19,029 nucleotides of DNA from positions 1 through 19,029 of the forward strand of contig CABUCA010000041.1 of NCBI GenBank assembly GCA_902489965.1. The letters are read 5' to 3'. A program made the position numbers and the translations under genes. Below the pieces are notes generated by a model. It saw only the letters and a program-made list of their open reading frames with translations, did not search any database and was not told where the DNA came from. Positions within the stretch are counted from its first letter, which is position 1, and the number at the start of each line of letters is the position of its first letter. Source of the stretch: an uncultured Collinsella sp. (GTDB taxonomy: Bacteria > Actinomycetota > Coriobacteriia > Coriobacteriales > Coriobacteriaceae). Positions 5,472-12,282 of this stretch are shown piece by piece.

Positions 5472-6182
5472 TTACCAGGGTGTTCTGGCGGTTGAGGATT
5501 CGATTGCCTCGTGGCGCTTGAGCTCGCGGCGCATGGTTTGCGAATTGAGCCAGGCTGCCTGCCATCCACGGATGGGGTAGCGCGCCTCGTCCAGCTCAAA
5601 CTGCGTATAGCCGCAGGCGTTGATGATCGTTGTCCCGCACGTGTGTTGCCGCTCGCGCTGAAAATCTGGACCATAGCTTTGATGCACATGTCCGTGCACC
5701 ATGTAGTCGGGGCTCCAGGACTCAAGCGCTGCGTTAAAGCAGTCGAATCCTCGATGCGGCAGATCATCCAGATCGCCCACTCCGGCGGCGGGCGCGTGAG
5801 TGAGCAAGATGTCGCAGCCGCCGACCATCCTCACTTTTCGGGAGAGCTTGCGCATGCGCTTGGTCATCTCGCGCTCGGTATACATGTTGGCACCGTCTCG
5901 GTAGCGCATGGAGCCGCCAAGCCCCGCAATGCGGACGCCGCGGTACACGTACACGGTGTCTTCGACACAGATGCAGCCGCCCGGTGCATGACGTGCATAG
6001 CGGTCATCGTGGTTGCCGCGCACGTAGATGAGCGGTTTGTTGATGACGGTGACCAAAAACTCAAGATAATCCGGGTCCAGGTCGCCAGCGGACAAAATCA
6101 GGTCGACACCCTCAAAGCGTTCCTTGCGAAAGCATTCCCAAAGGCATCGTTCTTCGGTATCGGCTACGGCAAGGATCTTCAT
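5472..6182 (-). CDS. Calcineurin-like metallophosphoesterase, second gene of a coupled pair
   Basis: A 236-residue cytosolic protein with the metallophosphoesterase ladder: Asp8 in VADTEE, GDLD (33-36), GNHD (56-59), THAP (His129) and GHVH (164-167). The usual first motif D-x-H is D-x-E here (Asp8, Glu10), so metal site 1 has an altered ligand. All other metal and catalytic residues are present. No signal peptide or transmembrane segment. Substrate unknown; the family includes phosphodiesterases and nucleotidases. Its ATG overlaps the TGA of the ParB-like/BMP gene (ATGA at 6179-6182) and has no clear SD, so its translation depends on the upstream gene, which argues for a shared function. Confidence 0.88.
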   Translation of the reverse strand: MKILAVADTEERCLWECFRKERFEGVDLILSAGDLDPDYLEFLVTVINKPLIYVRGNHDDRYARHAPGGCICVEDTVYVYRGVRIAGLGGSMRYRDGANMYTEREMTKRMRKLSRKVRMVGGCDILLTHAPAAGVGDLDDLPHRGFDCFNAALESWSPDYMVHGHVHQSYGPDFQRERQHTCGTTIINACGYTQFELDEARYPIRGWQAAWLNSQTMRRELKRHEAIESSTARTPW

Positions 6183-8095
6183 AGGGCGCGGACTTTCGGC
6201 TCATCGTTGGGCTGCGGAATGGCGCCTACCACGTTGTCGGCCAGCCAGTCCATCTCGACGATTTGCGTGCTCGGCAGCGGGGGAAAGCCCTCGATCTGCA
6301 CCACGCCGTCTTGGCTATGGAGCTCGCCGCCAAATGGATTGATGGAGCCCTCGACGATGCCATTGCGGAGCAGCTGAACAAGCTTGCGCGTCTGATAAGG
6401 CAGGCCCGGAGCGTAGCGAATGTCGATTACGCCCGAGCTCATACCATACCAGTAGTTGACGGCGCGAACCTGGCTATCGTCACTGGTCTCATCCCAGGTG
6501 CCATGCAGCAGGCTTCGCACGATAAGCTCGTAGTATCGGCCCCAGTTCCATACCGGCATGGCAATGCCGACGACCTTGCCATCGACCAGGCGGTGGAGTC
6601 CGTAGGCCGTGGGGTCTTCGAGTGACTTTGACATGTCGGCGCCGGTCATGACGCTCACGCCTTCGCGGCACATGGCCTCGGCAAGACCGCCGGCGGGCAC
6701 ATCGCCCCAGGTGAGGATTACCTGCGCGCGAGGGTCGAGCAGCGAGGCGCCAATCGCAAAGGCGTTGATCTCGCTGAGTGCGCCTGAGGCGAAGACCGAC
6801 GCGTGGTAACCGATGCGGTGGTTGTCCGCCATGCTGGCAGCAAGGGCGCCCAGGAGGAACTTGGCCTCGTACATTTTGCCAAAATACGAGCGCACGCTTT
6901 GGTGGGGAAGGCCGATAGAGCAGTTGAGGAACCGAACCCGAGGATACTCAACGGCAGCCCTGAGCGTGTATTCCATCAGGCGGTGCGAGGTCGAGAAGAT
7001 GACGTTTGCTCCATGTTTGACAGCCGTTTCCGCGGCGGCGTAGAACGCGTCCGGATCGTGGCAGTCCTCGAACGCCTCGGTGCGCACGATGCCGCCAAAG
7101 TGCTGGTCGAGATACTGACGCCCTTGGTCGTGCAGGCTGTCCCAGCTCGACGATGCACAGGGGAATTCATGGATAAAGGCGATGCGCAGAGGGTTGGCCG
7201 CCGAATAAACGGTCTTGCCCATAAAGAAGTTGAGTACGCTGGAGGTGGACTTGGCGGGCGCCTCTTCCTCATCGACACTCGGCGCCTCGACAAGATCGAC
7301 CTTCTCCTCATCACTTTTACCGGCAATGACCATCTCGCGCCAAATCTTGCACAGGCGGTTTACGACGATATCCGTCGGCGTATCCAGCAGGCGGTCCTGG
7401 TTGTACACATTGAGGTAGACGAGCATGGCGTCGGCGGGCGTAATGTCCAGGTGGTTGCCGCCCGCGCGAAGGTAGGAGCGCTTAAAGAGCAGGAAGGTGT
7501 GGCGCAGGTAATCGACCTTTTTCTGTGGCCATTTTTCGACAAGGTTTTGACCGAGCATCTTGGCGAGCGTTTCGTAGCCTCCCTCGCGGGAGAACTCGAT
7601 CTCGTATAGGGGGCAGACGCGCCAAAACGCGCAGAACTCGCCATAGAGGCGGCTTTCGACGGAATCCCATTTGCCGGGGTTGAGGCGGGTGACCTTGGCC
7701 GAAACCGTCGGGGCGTCTAGGAATTTGAGGACGCTGACGCGTTTGTTGCCCTCCTGGACGTAGAACCGATGCATGAACTCGGTGACGATGATGGGGTCGC
7801 GATAGCCCTCGGTCACCTGGATGTCGTAGAGGTTGGACCACTTGCGGGCGAACTCGGTGCTAAACGGCAGCAGGGGCATAAAGTTGCACGAAAAGGCAGA
7901 CTGACGGCCCTTGGTAACCGTGCCGACGACCATTTCGAGCGGAATGTCCCTCAGGCCGACGCTCTCTCGCTGGCCTAAGGGGAGCTGGGCAACGAGGCCG
8001 TCGAGGTCCGTAAGGTACGGGTGCTCGCTTTGGCTGATGGCGCGACGGCGTCCCTGCTCGCCGCGCTTGCGTGCTTGACGATAGGCCTCTTCCAT
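6179..8095 (-). CDS. Cytosolic fusion of a ParB-like segment and a BMP/Med nucleoside-binding domain
   Basis: A 638-residue protein. Residues about 50-140 hold DPIIVTEFMHRFYV followed by EGNKRVSVLK (115-124), the hallmark of the ParB/sulfiredoxin-like fold. A helical middle (140-260) and an acidic linker (260-285) lead into a BMP (PnrA/Med-type) periplasmic-binding fold at about 303-600, with GANVIFSTSHRLMEYTL, KFLLGALAASMADNHRIGYH and AFAIGASLLDPRAQV. BMP proteins normally are secreted lipoproteins for purine nucleosides. This one has no signal peptide, lipobox or transmembrane helix, so it should act as an intracellular ligand sensor. SD GGGAG lies 8 bases upstream. It overlaps the metallophosphoesterase start by 4 bases. 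Generic annotation as an ABC transporter binding protein would probably be misleading. Confidence 0.85.
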   Translation of the reverse strand: MEEAYRQARKRGEQGRRRAISQSEHPYLTDLDGLVAQLPLGQRESVGLRDIPLEMVVGTVTKGRQSAFSCNFMPLLPFSTEFARKWSNLYDIQVTEGYRDPIIVTEFMHRFYVQEGNKRVSVLKFLDAPTVSAKVTRLNPGKWDSVESRLYGEFCAFWRVCPLYEIEFSREGGYETLAKMLGQNLVEKWPQKKVDYLRHTFLLFKRSYLRAGGNHLDITPADAMLVYLNVYNQDRLLDTPTDIVVNRLCKIWREMVIAGKSDEEKVDLVEAPSVDEEEAPAKSTSSVLNFFMGKTVYSAANPLRIAFIHEFPCASSSWDSLHDQGRQYLDQHFGGIVRTEAFEDCHDPDAFYAAAETAVKHGANVIFSTSHRLMEYTLRAAVEYPRVRFLNCSIGLPHQSVRSYFGKMYEAKFLLGALAASMADNHRIGYHASVFASGALSEINAFAIGASLLDPRAQVILTWGDVPAGGLAEAMCREGVSVMTGADMSKSLEDPTAYGLHRLVDGKVVGIAMPVWNWGRYYELIVRSLLHGTWDETSDDSQVRAVNYWYGMSSGVIDIRYAPGLPYQTRKLVQLLRNGIVEGSINPFGGELHSQDGVVQIEGFPPLPSTQIVEMDWLADNVVGAIPQPNDEPKVRAL

Positions 8096-8151
8096 GGTGT
8101 CTACTCCCTTAGTCGTTTAAACAACGATATGAACCATGGTACCACGATGCG

Positions 8152-8183
8152 AAACCACCACAAAGGCGCCTTTGTGGTGGTTT
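8152..8183. repeat. Loopless palindrome of the CCACCACAAAGG family
   Basis: AAACCACCACAAAGGC (8152-8167) is followed immediately by its exact reverse complement (8168-8183), meeting at GGCGCC. It is the same arm sequence as the element at 5270-5316 without the GGGACAG loop. On the - strand it begins at the last base region of the MscS stop codon (TAA, 8183-8185), so it probably forms the 3' end of that message. It separates mscS from the next - strand gene. Confidence 0.9.
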
Positions 8184-8950
8184 TAGGCAATGATGGGGGC
8201 AATGGCGCGGATGCAGGCGTCGGCTGCCGTGAAAGTGGTGCTGTCGTCGCTGACGATAAAGATGATTTTTCCCTTGATGCCAAAGTCGCCGATCTCGCTA
8301 AAGAGCACGTAGGGCTCCTTGTTAAAGCCCGAGATGGGAAGCACGGCGGCTTTGGTGGCGTCGGTGAGCTCGTCTGCCAGCGCGTCCAGTGAAGCCCACT
8401 TGGACGTGTCCTTTACGGCAACGGGGACGGCCACGCGCCCAAAGGGCATCAAATGCACGAGCGTGTTCTTGGAGATGTTGGAGTTGGGGACGATGATGGT
8501 CTGCCCGCAGGCATCTTCGATGGTCGTATGGCGCCAGGTGATATCTTGGACCACGCCCGACACGCCGCCGACCTCGATATTGTCGCCGGGTTTGATAATG
8601 CCCATAAACGTCACCTGCATGCCGCCGATGAGGTTTGAAAGCGTGTCCTGAAAGCCGAGTGAGATGGCGATGCCGCCGACGCCAAGAGCGGCGACGAGGG
8701 CGTTTGCGTTAACGCCAAAGCAGTTGTCGAGGATAAAGCTGCCGCCGATCGTCCATATGACGGCGCGCGCGATGTTGATGAAGATGCTGGATGAAGGGAG
8801 TGGGTTATCGTCGCGGTTAAGCAGGTGGCGCAGGGTCTTGGACGCGACCTTGGCGGCAACGGCGGTGCCGATAGCCAAGATACCTGCCCAGATGATGTTG
8901 TGGACCCATCGTTGTGCAAAGAAATGAAGAATTGGCTCAAACAATTCCAT
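8183..8950 (-). CDS. MscS-family small mechanosensitive channel
   Basis: A 255-residue membrane channel releasing solutes on hypo-osmotic shock. Transmembrane helices at about 16-36 and 57-77, then the pore helix TM3 at 80-112 (ALVAALGVGGIAISLGFQ, then DTLSN), followed by the beta domain (GDNIEVGGVSGVVQDI, IVPNSNI) and a C-terminal alpha/beta domain. Start placed at 8950: AGGAGG sits 9 bases upstream and overlaps the longer frame's ATG (8968), which cannot use it. Short three-helix form, like E. coli MscS (286 residues). Between the importer and the BMP fusion, same strand, but separated from both by hairpins. Confidence 0.95.
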   Translation of the reverse strand: MELFEPILHFFAQRWVHNIIWAGILAIGTAVAAKVASKTLRHLLNRDDNPLPSSSIFINIARAVIWTIGGSFILDNCFGVNANALVAALGVGGIAISLGFQDTLSNLIGGMQVTFMGIIKPGDNIEVGGVSGVVQDITWRHTTIEDACGQTIIVPNSNISKNTLVHLMPFGRVAVPVAVKDTSKWASLDALADELTDATKAAVLPISGFNKEPYVLFSEIGDFGIKGKIIFIVSDDSTTFTAADACIRAIAPIIA

Positions 8951-8983
8951 GTAGGGAAACCTCCTCATGATCGTTCAACCATG

Positions 8984-9037
8984 ATACCCACCAAGAAGCC
9001 TGTCCGATCAAATTCGGACGGGCTTCTTGGTGGGTAT
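8984..9037. repeat. 24-pair hairpin upstream of the MscS gene
   Basis: Arms 8984-9007 and 9014-9037 are complementary at 23 of 24 positions (one G-U), with a 6-base loop. It begins ATACCCACCAAGAAGCC. No T-run on either side, so it is not a textbook terminator. It lies 34 bases before the mscS start on the - strand and would stay in that mRNA's 5' leader if transcription starts upstream. Its arms are unrelated to the CCACCACAAAGG family. Confidence 0.85.
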
Positions 9038-9133
9038 AAGGTTTGCACGGCGGGGAAGAGATCTTCTCAAGGCAGTTTCCTTAGTTCTTGACCAGTGGTC
9101 CCTGCTGACGCTGGATTATCGACATAATATGCG

Positions 9134-9173
9134 AAAACCGCCGCAAAGGTGTCTGTCCCTTTGCGGCGGTTTT
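9134..9173. repeat. Palindromic repeat with CCGCCGCAAAGG arms and GGGACAG loop
   Basis: Perfect 16-base arms (9134-9149, 9158-9173) around an 8-base loop. Read on the - strand, the centre is AAAGGGACAGACACCTTT, matching the centre of the 5270-5316 element (AAAGGGGACAGGCACCTTT) but in the opposite orientation. The arms show A-to-G changes balanced on both sides, so the base pairing has been conserved. Confidence 0.9.
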
Positions 9174-9188
9174 GACGTTTGTGCAGAT

Positions 9189-9229
9189 AAAACCTGCCAA
9201 AATAACCCTGTCCCTTATTGGCAGGTTTT
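9189..9229 (-). terminator. Hairpin at the stop codon of the ABC ATPase gene
   Basis: On the - strand the ATPase stop TAA (9228-9230) runs straight into AAAACCTGCCAA, which pairs over 12 bases with TTGGCAGGTTTT (9189-9200). The 17-base loop contains GGGACAGGG. The final TTTT of the stem and the position make it the likely terminator of the importer operon. Loop motif and stop-codon placement link it to the palindromic repeat family. Confidence 0.7.
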
Positions 9230-10022
9230 AGCTAAGCAGCATGCGGTCGTTGGCGAGCTCGCCGCCCGAGACCTCCTCGAACTTCTGCAGCAGGTCGGCC
9301 ACGGTGAGCGACTTCTTTTCGTCGCCTGCCACGTCGTAGATCACGTGACCCTCGTGCATCATGATTAGGCGATTGCCCAGACGGATGGCGTCGTTCATGT
9401 TGTGCGTGACCATGAGCGTGGTCAGGTGGTTCTCGTCGACGATTTCCTCGGTCAGGTTGAGCACCTTCGATGCCGTCTTGGGGTCGAGGGCCGCGGTGTG
9501 CTCGTCGAGCAGCAGCAGGCGCGGCTTGGTGAGCGTGGCCATCAGCAGGGTGAGTGCCTGGCGCTGGCCACCCGAGAGCAGGCCGACCTTGGCGTTGAGG
9601 CGTGTGTCCAGACCGAGGTCCAAGCGCTTGAGCAGCTCAACGTACTCGTCCTTCTCGGCCTTGGTGACGCCCCACGAAAGACCGCGACGCTGACCGCGAC
9701 GCTTGGCGAGGGCTAGATTCTCGGCAATTTGCATGTCGGCTGCGGTGCCGCGCATGGGATCCTGGAACACACGGCCCAGGTACTTGGCGCGCTGCGACTC
9801 GCTCAGACGCGAGATGTCGGTTCCGTCGAGCTCGATAACGCCCGAATCGAGCGGATACACGCCGGCGATCATGTTGAGCAGCGTGGACTTGCCGGCGCCG
9901 TTGCCGCCGATCACGGTTACAAAGTCGCCGTCGTTAAGGGTGAGGTCGACGCCGGTGAGTGCGCGCTTCTCGGTGACGGTGCCCTTGTTAAAGGTCTTCT
10001 TGACGTGCGAGAGCTTAAGCAT
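9228..10022 (-). CDS. ABC importer ATP-binding protein (TrpZ-type)
   Basis: A 264-residue cytosolic ATPase energising import. Walker A GGNGAGKST (39-47), Q-loop Gln87, signature LSGGQ (149-153), Walker B LLLLDE (169-174), switch His207. The frame is open upstream to 10100, but the start is placed at 10022: it overlaps the permease gene end by 8 bases, follows GAGG, and gives the usual MLKLSHVKKTF start. The family is that of TrpXYZ-like systems, shown in streptococci to import tryptophan; the substrate here could be another aromatic or small amino acid. Confidence 0.95.
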   Translation of the reverse strand: MLKLSHVKKTFNKGTVTEKRALTGVDLTLNDGDFVTVIGGNGAGKSTLLNMIAGVYPLDSGVIELDGTDISRLSESQRAKYLGRVFQDPMRGTAADMQIAENLALAKRRGQRRGLSWGVTKAEKDEYVELLKRLDLGLDTRLNAKVGLLSGGQRQALTLLMATLTKPRLLLLDEHTAALDPKTASKVLNLTEEIVDENHLTTLMVTHNMNDAIRLGNRLIMMHEGHVIYDVAGDEKKSLTVADLLQKFEEVSGGELANDRMLLS

Positions 10023-10938
10023 CTGCCTCATCCCCCTTCGTGTAGGAGCTGCGGAGCTTGTAGCGCTCCCAAACCACGGGCACGCACAGGGCCACGGCAA
10101 CGATTACGGCGGAGAGCAGCTTCATGTCGTTGGCGTCCATGCCCAGCTGCAGCACGATGGCGCGAATGAGGAAGTACACCACGGAGCCAAAGACTGCAGA
10201 GGCAAGACGGACGCTAAACTGCGTCAGACCGCCGGGCAGCAGGCGGCCGAGCACCTCGCCGATAACAATGGCGGCAAGACCGATAACGATGGCGCCGGTG
10301 CCCATGCCAATGTCAGCGTACTTCTGGCTCTGGCAGATGAGCGCACCCGAAAGGCCGATAAGGGCGTTGGAGAGCACGAGGGCGATCATCTTGGTGGAGT
10401 TGGTGTTGACGCCCAGGGCGCGGATCATGTACTCGTTGTTGCCGGTGGCGCGCAGCGCCGAGCCGATCTCGGTGCCAAAGAACCAGTACAGGATGGCGAC
10501 GATGGCCACGGCCAGCACAATGCCCAGGATAATGGCAACAGTGGACTGCGGCAGGCCCGTCATGTGGCTGACGGATGAGAAGATGGTGCCCTTGGCAAGG
10601 ATGGGCGTGTTGGATTTGCCCATGATGCGCAGGTTGATGGACCACAGACTGATCTGCGTAAGGATTCCGGCGAGGATTGCAGGAATCTCAAAAACGGTGG
10701 TCAAGATGCCCGTGACAGCGCCCGCGATGGCACCGGCGCACATGCCGGCCAGCACGGCGAGCAAGGGGTCGACGTTATTGTTGACGATGAGCACGGCGCA
10801 AACACAGCCGCCGAGGGCAAAGCTGCCGTCGCAGGTCATATCGGGGATGTCGAGCAGGCGGAACGTGATAAACACGCCGAGCACCATGATGCCCCAGAGG
10901 ACGCCCTGCGAAACGGCGCCCTGCAATGCAATGAGCAT
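10015..10938 (-). CDS. ABC importer permease (TrpY-type)
   Basis: A 307-residue integral membrane protein with about eight hydrophobic helices (starting near 13, 40, 58, 85, 135, 190, 225 and 275) and the conserved segment ATGNNEYMIRALGVNTN before a later helix, the likely ATPase-contact region. RLLDIPDMTCDGSFALGG near residues 27-44 is typical of this permease family. AGGAGG (10947-10952) lies 8 bases before the ATG. Its 3' end overlaps the ATPase start. A 204-base spacer with a hairpin separates it from the binding-protein gene upstream. Confidence 0.93.
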   Translation of the reverse strand: MLIALQGAVSQGVLWGIMVLGVFITFRLLDIPDMTCDGSFALGGCVCAVLIVNNNVDPLLAVLAGMCAGAIAGAVTGILTTVFEIPAILAGILTQISLWSINLRIMGKSNTPILAKGTIFSSVSHMTGLPQSTVAIILGIVLAVAIVAILYWFFGTEIGSALRATGNNEYMIRALGVNTNSTKMIALVLSNALIGLSGALICQSQKYADIGMGTGAIVIGLAAIVIGEVLGRLLPGGLTQFSVRLASAVFGSVVYFLIRAIVLQLGMDANDMKLLSAVIVAVALCVPVVWERYKLRSSYTKGDEADA

Positions 10939-11042
10939 GCTTCATACCTCCTAGGATAGGGTGGACACGTGATTTTCCATAATAGCGGTAACGCTGCATA
11001 AAAGAGTTGCAGACGGGTGTTTTGTCTCATCCGAAACAAGCA

Positions 11043-11071
11043 GGGCGAACGCCGGTCTTTAGCGTTCGCCC
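11043..11071 (-). terminator. Hairpin between binding-protein and permease genes
   Basis: GGGCGAACGC pairs perfectly with GCGTTCGCCC (11043-11052 and 11062-11071), loop 9 bases; on the - strand it is followed by TGCTTGTTT. It lies 72 bases after the lipoprotein gene stop. A leaky terminator here would let the binding protein be made in excess over the membrane parts, as is common in ABC importers. A TATTAT (10979-10984) before the permease could be a second -10, but it has no convincing -35. Confidence 0.6.
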
Positions 11072-11142
11072 CTGTGGCTCAGATATTGAATAACGCGGCT
11101 ATGGCACGAGCGCGGGCTCTAGATGCATTGCCACGCATGACG

Positions 11143-12123
11143 CTACGCGTCCAGAGCGGAAAGGTCGATACCCAGAGCCTCGGCCATCTCGTCGTTCTTG
11201 ACGACGACCAGGTCCTTGCTCGAGAGATGCTTGATCGGCATATCCTCGGGCTTGGCCTCGCCCTTCAGGATCTTGACGGCCATCTCGCCTGCAGCGTAGC
11301 CCAGGTCCTCATAGTTGATGGAGAGGGTGAACACGCCGCCGGCCTTGCACATGCCCTCCTCGCCGGTAACGAAGGGGAGCTTGTTCTCCTTGCAAATCTG
11401 GCCGACCTGCGAGGCGCCCGCGGCGATGGTGTTGTCGGTGGGGGAGTACAGCGCGTCGACCTTGCCCACGGCAGACTCGACAACGGACTGGATCTCGTTA
11501 GAGCTCGAGACGGTGAAGTCGGTGTACTCGAGGCCCAGCTTGTCGAGCTCCTTCTTGGCGGCCTTGATCTGGACGTCGGAGTTGGATTCGGCGGTGCAGT
11601 AGAGCAGGCCGACCTTCTTAACGTCGGGCAGGACCTTCTGCATCATCTCGAGCTGCTCGGCGACCGGGGTGAGGTCGGAAGCGCCCGTGACGTTGGTGCC
11701 GGGTTTGTCGTTGTCCTGGACCAGGCCGGAAGCGGCGTAGTCGGTGATGGCGCAGCCAACGATGGGGATATCGGCGGTGGCGCCGGCGGCAGCCTGCGCG
11801 GCGGGCGTAGCGATGGCATAGATCAGGTTGACGCCGTCGCCTACGAACTTGTCGGCAATGGACTTACACGTGGACTGGTCGTTCTGGGCGTTCTTCTGGT
11901 CGATTTTGACCTTGAGACCGCTCTTCTTGATGGCCTTGACGAAGCCGTCGTTGGCGGCATCGAGCGCGGAGTGCTCGGTGAGCTGCAGAACGCCGATGGT
12001 GTAGTCGGAACCGGCGGCAGCGGAGCCGGAACCAGAGTTGCCGCCGCATCCGGCGAGCGGAGCGAGCGCGAACAGGCCAGCGGAGACAAGAAGACTCCTG
12101 CGGCTGATGGTGATGTCCTTCAT
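11143..12123 (-). CDS. ABC importer substrate-binding lipoprotein (TrpX-type)
   Basis: A 326-residue exported protein. N-terminus: twin-arginine SRRSLL (7-12), hydrophobic stretch, lipobox LAGC with Cys26 as the lipidated residue, then a Gly/Ser linker. This suggests a Tat- or Sec-exported lipoprotein held on the outer face of the membrane. The mature part starts YTIGVLQLTEHSALDAANDG, typical of the ABC_sub_bind (TrpX) family, a periplasmic-binding fold of two lobes. Ligand likely an aromatic amino acid by family; unproven. SD GGGGG precedes the ATG. Genes for permease and ATPase follow. Confidence 0.93.
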   Translation of the reverse strand: MKDITISRRSLLVSAGLFALAPLAGCGGNSGSGSAAAGSDYTIGVLQLTEHSALDAANDGFVKAIKKSGLKVKIDQKNAQNDQSTCKSIADKFVGDGVNLIYAIATPAAQAAAGATADIPIVGCAITDYAASGLVQDNDKPGTNVTGASDLTPVAEQLEMMQKVLPDVKKVGLLYCTAESNSDVQIKAAKKELDKLGLEYTDFTVSSSNEIQSVVESAVGKVDALYSPTDNTIAAGASQVGQICKENKLPFVTGEEGMCKAGGVFTLSINYEDLGYAAGEMAVKILKGEAKPEDMPIKHLSSKDLVVVKNDEMAEALGIDLSALDA

Positions 12124-12186
12124 ATCATTACCCCCAGTATAAAAATGGCTGGAAACACTGCACTAGGAAAAAGTGCAAGTGGGACT

Positions 12187-12214
12187 ATAGTAACGCCGAT
12201 GTCATTTTTTACAA
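12187..12214 (-). promoter_or_regulatory. Likely promoter of the TrpXYZ-type importer
   Basis: On the - strand TTGTAA (12209-12214), 16-base spacer, TACTAT (12187-12192), about 63 bases before the lipoprotein start. Downstream of the -10, CACTGCACT (12156-12164) faces AGTGCAAGTG (12172-12181), an imperfect inverted repeat that could be an operator or leader hairpin. The leader is too short for a T-box riboswitch. Confidence 0.55.
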
Positions 12215-12282
12215 CATCCTGGCGAGTTTTTTAATACTGAACCGGATGGGCAGTGCTGAGGAACGACGGACGGTAACGGGGC

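Noticed and set aside
9973..10100. Longer start of the ABC ATPase at 10100, EIIA at 17671 and AsnRS at 15018
   Set aside because: In each case the extra residues overlap a neighbouring gene or promoter and match no family; a suitable ribosome binding site precedes the shorter start.
12124..12282. T-box or tryptophan attenuator before the importer
   Set aside because: The leader after the -10 is only about 60 bases, with no T-box sequence, Trp-rich leader peptide or T-run terminator.
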